Source: Chelonoidis abingdonii | Taxonomy: Eukaryota > Chordata > Testudines > Testudinidae | Assembly (NCBI RefSeq): GCF_003597395.2 | Contig: NC_133769.1 | Coordinates: forward strand, 45,488,283 to 45,552,282 | Length of the DNA: 64,000 nt | Reading direction: 5' to 3' | In this document: positions 22,010 through 33,236 of the stretch, piece after piece | How positions within the stretch are numbered: position 1 is the first letter of the stretch | How the letters are laid out: every line of letters starts with the position of its first letter | Notes under the pieces: model-generated | The model's database searches: none | Told to the model about the DNA's origin: nothing | What the model saw: only the letters and a program-made list of their open reading frames with translations | Program-made: the position numbers and the translations under genes

Positions 22010-24579
22010 GTAATTTAACATGCAAATACACAGTAAAGCTAATTAGGTTTGGCTGAATGGATAAAGGAAAAATATTTTACTTAGTTTCTTGCACTCACCA
22101 GATAGCAAAATTTAATATTTGAAACAAACAAATTAATCAGTTCATAAGAAGCTTCGTCAGTGGTTTTGGGGTTCTTATGGAGCTTATAGAAAATATCCTT
22201 TCCATTTTATTAAGCATGTTTTCTCATGCATTGTGTCTGGGCCTTGAGTTTTTCTTCTGCATTCCCCATTTTGTGTTGCACTAGTGAGCTGGTGTTTTGA
22301 ATAAATACCCTGAGCAATCCTGGAATCCAGTAAACTCCGGTGCGCCTTCCACATACTGTAACATGTCAACTTGTCTCTTTTATTGAATTCTCCTTGTCCC
22401 AGATTTAAGTAGGTGATTTAAGTAGGTGATAACTTTAGTAAGTAACATATCTGGCAGCTCTCTGGCAGTAACTTGTCCAGAGCTGGTCACCCTTCCTTTT
22501 TAATCCGTTTCACCTGGTGGAAGCTTGCCATCAGCCCTCCACCCTATTAACATGGTCCCAGCACTGTTGCTGGGACCCTCACTGCCCTCCCCTCATATGA
22601 TGTTTAAGGGGGTCAGGGAATAGGGGAGTGTATGCACACTGTGCTGGACATTAGGAGCTGCAACCACATTCCCCATCTTCTTTGGGAGATGCCTTCTCCT
22701 AAACTCCTTCCAATTCCATTTGATCAGGAAACCAGACCCCCTACTGAACTGTACTGGGTTCCTGTCAAGTTGAAAGAACAATTAATTTTACAACCTGCCC
22801 ACTGGGTCCCGGAGCTGCAGAGAGGCAGGTGAATGAACTCCACAATACCCAGGGCAATCTGGCAGTGAGAGAAAAAATTCCTTCTGAGCCCTAAAAAAGC
22901 AATTAGCATGATGCCCACAGCAAGGCCTCAAAACCCAGCCCTTTTCTAATCATGAGAGGCAGCTTTTCTTCCCACAGAATGGCACCCCGGGCAGGAAGGA
23001 AGGGCTTATAAGTCCTTGCATTGGGTGCATGGCAGCAAGTAGGCTTACGTTGCAGCCTTCTGTCCAACCACTCAGCCACAGAGCCTCCCTCCTCAAGTCC
23101 ATGAGGGGATGCAATCTTTAAAGGGGCCAAGGATTTTTTCCCCCTGCCCAGACAAAGCCTCCCAATCTCTGAGGCTGCATGGGGCACAGGTGAGGATCAA
23201 GAGGGTTGGGCATTTGTGCACCTGAGGGATATGCAAAGGGGGAACAGGGGAATCAAGGGAAAAGCGATTTCCTGAGCTGTAAGGTGCAAAGGAAGAATTA
23301 TCACCAAGTATCTAAGATGCTCTCCAGGTATCTTAATTTGCATGCAGACAAGCTAGGTAGATTTTCTGGCTTTTACTTAGTAACCTCTTCTCTGTCAAAG
23401 CACATTTGTCTTGTCAACTCTTGAAGCATCTGGCAGCTCAAGTAAGTTTCTTGTAGAAGTCTGATTCTATGTAGTTTTCTCTCTAGATTTTTTTATTAAC
23501 TGTGAATCTGACAAGACAAATCGTGATGATTGCACAAACTTATTTCAAGTTTTCAAAAGCAAAGGAGATATATTTCTTTTTATTTATTAACTTGAGTGAA
23601 GGACAACAGTGCATGCAATATGTGGAAAAATCTCTGGGAGCACATCATTTTGCACAGTAGTAAGCACTCTGTATGTATGTATTCCTTCTGTACAAATGCA
23701 TGCTGTCTGAATAGCATTGAGTGTTTTAGGTATAAAAGAATAGTGTTGAACAGAGCGGGTCTGACTAGTACTGAGACATTGTAAAAAGATTGGAAAAAAG
23801 AAAAGAAGAAGAAGAAGAAAAGTAAGTCAAGGACAGAAACAGAGACACTCACTGAGGATGACAGACACACATACACAGATAATACATCCACTCATTCATC
23901 TACAGCATCACTAGGGAAGTGCAGGAAGGGAGAAAAAGAATTTCACAGACAATACATGATAGGCCAAAGTTCTAGGCTGATCTATGTTGTTATATGTCTT
24001 AATTTGATAAGTAATGCTGAGGAGAAGAAATACCACAGAGCCAAGACAAAGAATTTTCATGGCCCAATTAAATGGTTTAGAAATGATGGATAAGCAGTGA
24101 ATTCAAAGATTTTTCTTTGGTTAGGAGGGCCTTAGACCTGCTACTAGCCTGACAAAGACCATCTAAGATATGCTAGCTTTGGAGTGGGGAAGATATAGAA
24201 ATACCAGTTCATAACTGTAGTCCATATACAAAGTAATCCCTGTTTCTTTTAGATACTAGTTTATTTCAGAGTGGCAAGCAACCTTAGTGACATCAGTCAA
24301 ATGATCAGATGAAGATGTCTCTTTTTCTTCATGTTTTCTAACTTATTCTGTGGCACCATAGTGATATATATGGAAATTGACAGATATAGTTAGATATTGT
24401 GTATGTATATTCACACTCCTCTCACTTCAGAAAAAGCAAAAACAGGAATCCTGGCTGAATTCTTCAACCTATATTTCTAAGAGACAGTGACAGTATTCAC
24501 ATAATTAAAATTTAACATTTTGCAACAACATGAAAGGATGTGGAATCAGAGCAAACCTTATGCAACAATTATATGCAAA
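22010..24579 (+). other. CADPS2 large intron, segment 1
   Basis: No gene seen. A GC-richer block at about 22440-23260 looks like dispersed repeat. It shares the GGCAGTGAGAGAAAAAATTC type segment with a similar block at about 52590-53230 (there CGGCAGTGAGGGAAAAATTA), but I cannot name the family. A (GAA)n run lies near 23803-23821. Other ORFs are short. Confidence 0.4.
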
Positions 24580-24772
24580 TACACCGCTACCTCGATATAA
24601 CGCCACCTGATATAACACGAATTTGGATATAATGCGGGAAAGCAGTGCTCTGGAGGGGTGGGGCTGCGCACTCTGGTGGATCAAAGCAAATTCAATATAA
24701 CACGGTTTTACCTATAACGCGGTAAGATTTTTTTGGCTCCCAAGGACAGCATTATATTGAGGAAGAGATGTA
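24580..24772. mobile_element. TA-flanked TIR MITE (mariner/pogo-like), copy A
   Basis: A 193-bp element whose ends are inverted: TACACCGCTACCTCGATATA at the left and, in reverse complement, TACATCTCTTCCTCAATATA at the right. It is bounded by TA. The interior (GGGGCTGCGCACTC, then CAATATAACACGGTTTTACC) matches copy B at 62919-63110 along its whole length. TA flanks and size suggest a non-autonomous Tc1/mariner-superfamily element. Confidence 0.7.
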
Positions 24773-26340
24773 CTCTAAAGAATATCATGAATGCGGTGGC
24801 CAAGTTTTGAGATCAGCTGCTATTCATACATACATATTTCAAGTATATCAATTTAATATTGTGATTATAATTATTATTATTACATATTTGTTGTACTCAG
24901 CAATGTATAAGAGAGAGCCTTATTCCCTTTATCTGGAGCTAAAATGCTGTACAGGTACAGTGTTTACACTACATTACATTCATTGCAGATGGCGGGGGAG
25001 TTATTTTATTTATTTGATTGGAAACAAATAACATTAAATCATCAGCGGGATTATAGAAGATCACTTCTTAATTTTCCCGCTCCCCTTTTTCTCCTTTTTC
25101 ACCCTGTTCAGAACCCCCAGAATTTCATTTACTGGTTACCTTCCGGATTACCTGTTTTAAACTCTTTTTCAAGGAAATTATAGTGCTAACCTAGTAGAAA
25201 CGTTCTTTGGAGCCTGTCCATAGCAGACCTGAATCAGTCAGAAGATCAGTGCTCCATACTGGCCTGAGCCTGGATGTGAATGCAGAGACCTCTGTAGTTA
25301 CAGCTCTCCCCATGTCCAGGCAGAAGCAGGTATCACCAGTCGCTGCTGCGTCATGCCTTACATTGCAGATGTCCTCCATGGGGTTGTAAATCTTTATGGG
25401 AGCGGGGAGCAGCTAGACAGGAGGCAGGTTTGGGGGGAGATGCACATCGTTTTTCTTGCCTTTCAGCCCCTTTTCTTTGCAATAATTCTATATGGAATCT
25501 GCTGGAAAGGTGAAACAGATTCAGGCTGCCTTTTACATATCCATGAGGCATCCTTTGTACAATGGAATCTGTCTTTGGCAATGGGACCCGGAGTCACAAT
25601 GGGGGTACTAGAGCTGCATGGCTGGGGAGTTGATTCTGTTTTGTTGAAGAGGGCAAGACCCATGTTCAGCCTCAATGATCTGGGGAAAAGCAAAGGGAAA
25701 CGATGTGGAGTTGCTCCTCCATGTTCATAGGATATATCTGTGAGCGGGAGCATAGACCATCGGGCCTAGCCTTCAATTGACAGCCCATGCTGAGATTCTT
25801 TCCTTTTCAGTTCTGCAGGGATGTTGAAGCAGACAGGGAAGGATTCTACTGTCTAGAGCACATGCAGCTGGTCTCAACAACCTGTTGGACATAGCTGCTA
25901 GGAGCTAGAAGCAGGCAAGCAGTAGTAGTCTGGTAGGGGAGAGGTCAGGGTCAAGAAAGGAGGAAACTGTTCTCCTTATACCTCAAAAGGAGAGAACTTT
26001 TATTTCAAACCTTGCTTATACTGCTAAAAGGGGTGCATTTTGGGCCAAATCCCGAGAGGTCCTGAGCACCTACAATGTGGCACAGGCTTCTGTGAAAACA
26101 CGTTCATTCTGTCAGGACTTTACATAACTGACTAGAGTGTGGGTTTTGAACTGAAGAGAGGGGAGAACTATGCTTATTATTAATAATTGTAATGTATTAA
26201 TTAATTGTTTGTATTGCCGTAAGACCCAAGACACCCTTACCAGGATCAAGGCTCCACTGGGTTGAATGCTATACAAATACATATAGGAAGACACAGTCTC
26301 TGCCTCAAAGATCTTATAATGTAATTTCACTTCATCTGGA
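24773..26340 (+). other. CADPS2 large intron, segment 2, with SINE-tail fragment
   Basis: At about 25195-25790 there is a GC-richer, unrecognised stretch with short open frames on both strands, none with family resemblance. At about 26175-26330 an antisense LINE/SINE tail fragment is visible (TTGTATTGCCGTAAGACCC, then GCCTCAAAGATCTTATAATG), which is the tail seen in sense in the SINE at 8720-9008. Nothing else is recognised. Confidence 0.4.
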
Positions 26341-26364
26341 ATGGTCCCTCAGACTGTGTGTTTT

Positions 26365-26510
26365 AGCTACTTACACTAAACAATCCATTCCACCTTGTAG
26401 TTAGCTGTGACACTCTGAGTACCTATCCCAGACCTGAAGAAGAGCGCTGTAGCTCAAAACCTTCTCTCTCACCAAAAGAAGTTGCCCCCATCTCACCAAA
26501 CATCAGTCGC
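26365..26510 (+). repeat. Penelope-type terminal repeat fragment with decayed hammerhead-like core
   Basis: The sequence CTAAACAATCCATTCCACC, then TTAGCTGTGACACTCTGAG, then CCAGACCTGAAGAAGAGC, matches a second terminal-repeat family also present at about 47690-48115. The CTGAAGA at 26434-26440 is followed by a GAGC/GCTC stem (26442-26445 and 26452-26455). The bases at 26456-26459 read AAAA where GAAA is needed, so the ribozyme-like core is damaged. Confidence 0.5.
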
Positions 26511-26592
26511 CACGTCGGACAAGCACCAAACTGCACCAACAGCCCTGGGCTTGGTGTGCGAAGTGCAAGCAGATGCTGAGGTGTAGGGACAG

Positions 26593-27676
26593 GTGCCCAC
26601 CCCGAGACCCCCTTTCCCCAAGGGGAATGATGCCCTGGGCCCTCCACCGATGGTTCAATCATCCTTATCCTCTCCAGATGAGTCTGTGGTGGGACCCACT
26701 TGTTCTAGCCCAGCAGACGACTTTAAGAAGCATCAAGCCCTGCTCCGAAGGGTGGCCACTAACTTAGGCCTAGAGGTGGAAGAGATGGCAGAACAATCAG
26801 ACGCTTTGTTTTATGTGCTCTCTGCATCCACCCCCACATGTGTCGCGCTCCTGGATCCTAAAGATTGCCAAAGCCCTCTGGCAAACCCTGTCCTCAATCC
26901 CACCTACTTCCAAGAGGGCTGAGAAAAAGCATTTTGTTCCTGCAAGGGGTCAAATACTTATACACTCACCCGCCCCTAGGGTTGTTGGTTGTTTTGGCAG
27001 CCAGCAAGACAAAGGCATTCTAGTTCCACCCCCAAAAATAAGGACATCAAGAGATTGGACCTTTTTTGGGAAGAGACTATATTCCAGAGCCATTTTCCAA
27101 TTCCAAGTCGCAAGCCACCAGGTTCTTTTGGGGTGATATAACTTTAACCTGTGGGACTCCCTGCATAAGTGTAAGGACTTCATGCCCCAGGAGGTGGCCC
27201 AAGAATTTGGGGACCTTGTTCAGGAAGGTACAACAGCAGCTTGATGTTCCCTCCAGATGGCCTGGGATGCGGCTTATTCGGCGTCCAGGGTGATCACCTT
27301 GGCAGTGATCATGAGGTGCAGTTCCTGGCTTCAGACTTCGGGGCTATCTCAGGAGATACAGTCCTCGATACAAGATCTTCTGTTTGATGGAGTTGGACTC
27401 TTTGCAGAACAAACAGACATGAGGCTGCACCGTCTGAAGGACACTCAAGCCACCCTCTGCTCCCTGGTGCTGCATACTCCTCAGTTGGTGAGGAAGCAAT
27501 TCCAGCACCCCCCACCACCAGGGCATTGGCAGCCTCAGCAGGGATCTACAATGAGAAGGGACACTAGTTTTAGTCACTGCCGCCCTTCCTTCTCCCATTC
27601 CCCTGAGCAACCTGGCCCGGTGAACAGGGCAAGAAGTGTGTGTTTTTTGAGGGTGCACTTGAGAGCAACGCCCTAG
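26593..27676 (+). pseudogene. DIRS copy 2 gag-like remnant
   Basis: Pieces in several frames parallel the copy 1 gag-like protein. HQALLRRVATNLGLEVEEMA (near 26729-26790) parallels NQDLLRRVALNISLPVEEV. RTSRDWTFFGKRLYSRAIFQ (near 27040-27100) parallels RRMDLLGHKVYLAGSLQ. SGLSQEIQSSIQDLLFDGVG and KDTQATLCSLVLHTPQ (27340-27490) parallel the C-terminal part. The N-terminal Cys/His segment is missing. It is not functional. Confidence 0.65.
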
Positions 27677-27762
27677 TCAACTCCCCAGATCTGCCCCATC
27701 TTTTCCTCAACCATCTCAGTCCCTACCGTTCATCCTGGTCATGGGTTATCTCAAACCACTAG

Positions 27763-28620
27763 GTGCTAGAGATTGTGTCATTGCACTATACCGTCCAGTT
27801 TTCGGCCACCCCTCCCCCCCCCCCGGCCAACCTCCTACAACTGGAGGAGTTGGAGGAGGTCCCTCAGGAAACGAGGGGGAAAGGTTTCTACTCCCACTAT
27901 TTCCTGATCCCAAAAGCAGAAGGGGGCCTAAGACCCATTCTGCGGCGACTCAACAAGTACCTCAAAAAGTTGAAGTTCCACATGATTTCACTGGCCTCCA
28001 TCATCCCCTCTCTGGATCCAGGAGACTGGTACGCTGCTCTCAACTTGAAAGACACTTATTTCTATGTCTCTATCTTCCAAGTACACAGACAGTTTCTCTG
28101 TTTATGGTGGGCCATTTCCAGGTCACAGCACTTCCCTTTAGCCTCTCCTTGGTACCGCAGGTGTTTACAAAACGTATGGCTCTGGTAGCCGCTTACCTGA
28201 GGATCGGCGGGTCCACATCTATCCTTATCTCGACGATTGGCTCATCAAGGGCAGGTCGCAGGATCAAGTGCAGAACAGTCTCACTGGGTCTGTTAGTGAA
28301 CGAAAAGAAATTGACCCTCATACCAGGGTCTAATAGAGTTTATTGGGGCAGTCCTCGACTCCACGCAGGCCAAAGCCTTCCTTCCAGAGGCCCATTTCCA
28401 AGCCATGTCAGACGTGATCTCCCATGTAAGGGGCCACCCACTCACCCCCGCCCACACTTGCCTAAGGTTGCTAGGCCACATGGCTGCCTGTACTTACATG
28501 GTCTGTTATGCCTGGCTCCATCTCCGGTTGCTGCAGGCATGGTTGGCATCACTCTACATCCCCAACAGGCACAACCTGGGCCTGGTAGTCAAGGTGCTGG
28601 ACCACATTCGATCATAACTG
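27763..28620 (+). pseudogene. DIRS copy 2 reverse transcriptase remnant
   Basis: RT blocks appear in shifting frames: GFYSHYFLIPKAEGGLRPIL (near 27885-27943), SLDPGDWYAALNLKDTYFYV (near 28010-28070), and a YLDDWLIKG block near 28226-28252 with the catalytic Asp pair. LTPAHTCLRLLGHMAACTYM follows near 28441-28500. At least two frameshifts separate these. It is a dead relative of the copy 1 RT; the RNase H part (DLGWGAHLSE) is only faintly visible near 28709-28738. Confidence 0.75.
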
Positions 28621-28889
28621 GGTGGGTGGTTGGACCCCGCATCGGTGTTGAAGGGAGTTCCCTTCGTGGCCACATCCCCATCACTAACTCTGGTTTCTAA
28701 CACCTTGGACCTGGGCTGGGGAGCCCACCTGAGTGAGCTCAGTACACAAGACTGCTGGTTGGGAGTCGACCGCTGCATGGTTTACTGCTGAAGAGCAGGA
28801 GTGCTCGGCTTGAATCCAGCAGGTCCTACTGGGTAGTAGAAAGCCCTCCACTAGAGCAAGGTATGTGACCAAAGTGAAATGATTCATAT

Positions 28890-29346
28890 GCTGGGCCTCA
28901 GCCCAAAGGGTTAGGCTTGAGAAGGCCTCGCTACAGTCGATCCTGGGCTACCTTATGCATCTCAAGCTCCAGGGCTTGTCCCTTTCATCAGTGAAGGTCC
29001 ACTTGGCTGCCATATCAGCCTATCACCCTTCATTCCAGGGCAGGTCAGTCTTCACTCATAACATGACAGGCCGGTTCTTGAAAGGTCTGCAGCAACTTTA
29101 CCCCAGGTCCAGGAAGCAGTCCCTCTGTGGGACCTGAATCTGGTGCTTGTGCGGCTCATGGAAGCCCTCTTCCAGCCCTTGATATCCTGTTCCCTTCTGT
29201 TTTCCTGGAAGGTCATCCTGGTGGTGATAACTTCTGCCCAAAGGGTCTCTGAGATTAAGGCACTTACCTCAGAGCTGCACTATACAAGGTCCAGCCACAA
29301 ACACATCCAGTTTTCCTGCCCAAGATGGTTTTGCAATTTCACATGA
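28890..29346 (+). pseudogene. DIRS copy 2 tyrosine recombinase remnant
   Basis: The N-terminal recombinase segment reads LSLSSVKVHLAAISAYHPSF near 28976-29035, followed by GRFLKGLQQLYP near 29071-29105, both typical of DIRS recombinases. In another frame, ITSAQRVSEIKALT (near 29228-29270) matches the motif that holds the first catalytic Arg. The His, second Arg and Tyr are missing, because the sequence jumps to the terminal repeat at about 29400. It is clearer than the copy 1 recombinase in this part. Confidence 0.7.
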
Positions 29347-29525
29347 ACCAGAACATATTTTTGCTAGCCTTCTTCCCAAAGCCTCATAAGTCTGAAGAGA
29401 AATGTAGGATACCGCTAAGGCAAAAGTCTCCGACAACTGTGCACATGGGCACGCACACACCTAGAATAGAACGGACCTGAGCAACACATCTCAAAGAAAA
29501 ACTGTTATGAAAGATAGGTAACCAT

Positions 29526-30914
29526 TTTTTCAGTGCTCTCAGTCAAGATCACTATCTCGCAAGTGATTTTGTCTCACTGCTGTTATTATTCATGCTCATG
29601 TACTTCTAGTGTAAGTGAAATGGGCTGATTATGTAAATACAGTATAGTCCTGAAGGTTGATATTTCAGTCTAAACAACAGCAGTGGGTGTTAAGCACAGG
29701 TCAGAGTTATTGTTTTCTTCCCTATCATCATCTTTTCTATCTGGTTCTCATGCTGTTACTTCCCATTCTGTCCCTCTTGTTTTGAAATGGATGCTGGTGA
29801 GAAATACATGAAGTGCAAAGTGACTTCTTTCACCTTCTGAGCTGCAGGCAGAATTGAAACATTCAAATTTCAAAAATACCCCTCCATTAGATCGAGAGAG
29901 AGAGAGAGAGAGCTGATATGTCATACATTCCTTATATGGATAGTGTAGGTGAAAAGCATCTGACCAAAACTTTATAATTTCCTTCTACCTTAGTTTTTGA
30001 AATCTTCAGCCCTTGTGAGAAATGGAATGAATCTGTAGCTGTTGAGTTCTACTGTACTTGACTAACTTGAAGAGGTATGCATGAGTATGTAAGAGAATTG
30101 CAGCTTTGTAAATCAACATGGATATCATATAGAAAATTGAGAGAGTTCTGGGAGAGCCCCTGCGTTAACTCACCTTCTTTCGCTGTTAATTGATTTGTAT
30201 CAGGAACCATTTATTGTGTTCATCCACCTCAAATCAAGTGACAATGATAAGTATCACAGGAACTGTTGCTTTCTTCAAACTCTGATTCAGGAACTTTACT
30301 AAAAGAAAGAAAACAATATTATCTCTAAAGCTAATCTGTCTCTTTCCTTCACTCTGCTTCACTGTAGAGCTTCTGTTCAGAGCTTTCTCCTTCTCCTTCT
30401 ACCTGCTTCCTTCAAGATTTAAAGTATAGCATGAAATCTCCTTCACCTTTTTTTCAACATAAACAATCTCTAGCAAGATTTAACAGAAAATGATGCATTC
30501 GAATGAAGCAGTAGCTTCACCTCTCATCCAAGTCTGATCATCATCTGGCATGATGAATAGTTTTGTTGATTTACCTGGATTATCAAATTGAAAGAAAGAG
30601 ATTCCTGTTGAGTGATCCTTCTCAGCTCGTTCCATGGAAGCTGTGGTGTCAGAACCAGTGCTAGTAGACCATGTGTCAGTTCAACTGGGTTGGAACCACA
30701 TTAAGATGCTGCCTCTTTCTTCTGTACTGAATACCTTGATCAGTCTCAATTCTGTAGAATCTTGGGTTGTAGCTGCATGTAGAGATAACAGCTGGTTTAC
30801 TATATTTTTCTTCATTCTGTTTTATTGAGATTGTCTCCTGGTTTAAGTCTGGGTAAGCTGCAGGCTGCATTCTAACAGTTAAAGGAGGAAGACTGAGATC
30901 CTTTACATTATGAG
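29526..30914 (+). other. CADPS2 large intron, segment 3
   Basis: No gene or known repeat recognised apart from a (GA)n microsatellite at 29894-29912. Composition is ordinary AT-rich intron. Confidence 0.4.
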
Positions 30915-31670
30915 TAGGGCCCTTCCAAATTCATGGCCATGAAAAACACATCACAGATCATGAAATCTGGTCTTTTGTGTGCTTTTACCCTTTACTATAC
31001 AGATTTCATGGAGACCAGAGTTTCTCAAATTGGGGGTCCTGACTCAAAAAGAAGTTGCAGAGGGATCACAAGGTTATTTTAGGGGGATCATGATATTGTC
31101 ACCCTTACTTCTGTGCTGCTTCAGAGTTAGGCAGCCAGAGAGCGGTAGCAGCTGGCCAGGCGCCCAGCTCTGAAAGCAGTGCCCCGACAGCAGAAGCGCA
31201 GAAGTAAGGGGTGACAATATCATACCTTGCCACCCTTACTTCTGCGCTGCTGCCTCCATAGCTGGACGGCTGAAGAGTTGCAGCTGCTGACTGAGGGCCC
31301 AGCTCTGCAAGCAGCAGCACAGAAAGAAGGGTAGCAATACCATACCTTGCCATCCTTACTTCTGCACTTCTGCTGCTGGCAGCGGCTCTTCCTTTAGCTA
31401 GGCTCCCGGCCAGCACCTGCCACTCTCTGGCCACCCAGCTCCGAAGGTAGCGCCAAAGCCTGCAGCATTAAAGAAGTAAGTGTAGCAGTACCACAACGCG
31501 CTACAATAATCTTGCAACTCCCCTCCTCCATAACCCCTTTTTGGTTCAGGACCCCTACAGTTACAACAACATGAAATTTCCGATTTCAATAGCTGAAATT
31601 ATGAAATTTAATATTTTAAAAATCCTATGACCATGAAATTGACCAAAATGATGAATTTGGTAGGGCCCTA
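30915..31670. mobile_element. TIR element with internal minisatellite
   Basis: The ends are inverted: TAGGGCCCTTCCAAATTCA at the left and, in reverse complement, TAGGGCCCTACCAAATTCA at the right. The interior next to each end has the CATGAAA-rich sequence typical of a dispersed non-autonomous DNA transposon I recall from reptile genomes. No transposase is encoded. The middle is three tandem units (31090-31226, 31227-31344, 31345-31497), each beginning near a CACCCTTACTTCTG-type motif. The superfamily is not certain. Confidence 0.6.
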
Positions 31671-31968
31671 GTTGTGGGATTATTCAGAATGATTTACCTC
31701 TAAGGTTGGTAGAATTCTTCTAATCTGACCACCTATGAGATTTTGTGGGTCAAGGTGAGATGCAGAATTTCCACAAATTTCGAAAAATAGCCATTGACTG
31801 TTAGACAGATATGTTCTTTTTCTTCACAAGAAGATAGCTAATGCTATTCTTCTCTGAGGTCCATTGGGTAATGCTGGGGGCATGAGATATTCTTCACTTG
31901 TGTCCTTCTTGTCCCTATTTGAGACTCCCATGATTCCCTCCTGTGTTTTAGATACTGCCCTATTCCAG

Positions 31969-33236
31969 GCTGTGGTAATAGCCTCCCAGTCCCAGACCTG
32001 GACTTTAGCGTCCCCAATCTGGTCCTGTCCCAAACCTGGACTTTTGCGTCCAAAATCTGGGGGCTTACCTGAAACTCCCCCAAGCTCACTACCAGCTTGG
32101 ATATTCTCGCTGCCACCAGATCAGGAACTGATGGGGCCCTGATCCCCCCTTTCTCTCTCTGGTGTCCCCCAACCCTCCTTGGTGGGACACCCAGATTCAA
32201 AATGCCTTGGATGCTAAAAGAGGGAAAATGCCTTTCCCCCTCCTTCCCAGGCTTAGCCTTTGGGCCGCCTGCAAGTATCAAGAACCGTTTTCTCTGGCTT
32301 CCCAAGAGATAGCGTTCTCTACCCTCAGGACAATTGAGATGCAAAATGCAACCTTTGGCTTGGCCTTCCCCGTGCCTGCCTTTCCCGAGGGAGACAGGTA
32401 CCTGATACAGAGGTGATCTTTTTATCTTTCCCGTGCCTCCGCTTCCCTGAAAGCAATGAAAATGAGCCCACAGCCTGGCTGTTCCCTTCCCTTTGCCTCC
32501 CTAAGAAAAAGAAACTCACACGTTTAAAAGAAAAGTTATATAAAAAAGGAAAGAAAATATAAAACAATATTTTGCATGAAGAAGACTCAATACAGGTCTT
32601 GCTTATAAGAAAATATGAAGGAACAGTCTGTTTAAAAGATAGCCCATTAAACCAGTCCAACGCAATCCACATACATGTAAATACAACCCAAAGCTCCTCA
32701 ACCGAATTGCTGGGGTTTCCTTTGTACTCACAGAGTGTAGGAGACCTTGGAGATAAGATGAGTTAGGAGGACTTGTTAAACTCACAGCGAGAAAACAACA
32801 AACACAGCCACTACATCTATTTCGTACAACCCAAAGCTCCTATAGTCGAATTTGAGCTTTGGGGTTCCTTTGTACTCAAGACTTTTGGTATAAATTTGAA
32901 AATAAGAAGGAGTTAAGGAGGAAACCTTGTTACTGCACAGCCGAGAAAACAAACAGACAACAGCCATCCACATGCTATTTGTACACAAAGCTCCTCAATA
33001 GCACTGGCTTGGATCCTTGTACTCATCAGACTTTTGGTATAATATTTGAAATAAAAGGATTAGGAGCGAAACCTTGTTTACTCACAGCCGAGAAAAACAA
33101 AAATAAGACCCTGAGCTATTCAATTCCCGCCCCTGACTTTAAACAATCCAGTTCTCTGATTGTTCCTCTGGTCGGTGTTTGTTTTTACCTTTCCAGGTAT
33201 AAGAACTTAACCCTACTACCTATCTATTTTACTGAC
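31969..33236 (+). mobile_element. LTR-like repeat related to 40359-41299, with internal tandem array
   Basis: The start (TGGTAATAGCCTCCCAGTCC, then CTTTTGCGTCCAAAATCTGG) and end (TGATTGTTCCTCTGGTCGG, then CCTTTCCAGGTATAAGAAC, then CTATCTATTTTACTGACA) parallel the repeat at 40359-41299 in the same order and orientation. TG...CA-type ends suggest a solo LTR, but no target duplication was identified and the assignment is weak. An internal array of three approximately 140-bp units lies at 32683-33112. The 186-codon frame at 32859-33419 comes from this array and is not a gene. Confidence 0.45.
32683..33112 (+). repeat. Minisatellite, three units of 130-158 bp
   Basis: Units start at 32683, 32825 and 32983, each opening with a CAAAGCTCCT motif and closing with CACAGC(C)GAGAAAA. 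Each also contains CCTTTGTACTCA or a close variant. The units differ by small indels. It sits inside the LTR-like repeat. Confidence 0.75.

Larger units (their letters stand above)
26560..29525 (+). mobile_element. DIRS-type retrotransposon, copy 2, 5'-truncated and decayed
   Basis: This is a shorter relative of copy 1. It starts within the gag-like region (SSPDESVVGPT near 26670-26700 parallels SSPDEAVAGTS of copy 1), then carries RT and recombinase remnants. It ends in a right terminal repeat near 29400-29525 (CAAAAGTCTCCGACAACTGT, then GAGCAACACATCTCAAAGAA, then GATAGGTAACC) that parallels 6990-7092 in copy 1. No left repeat and no internal complementary region are visible, so both the 5' end and the segment before the right repeat are lost. 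All frames are broken. Confidence 0.8.

Noticed and set aside
25195..25790. GC-richer block with frames on both strands, considered as a processed pseudogene
   Set aside because: No continuous reading matched any protein I know, and no poly-A tract or target duplication was seen.
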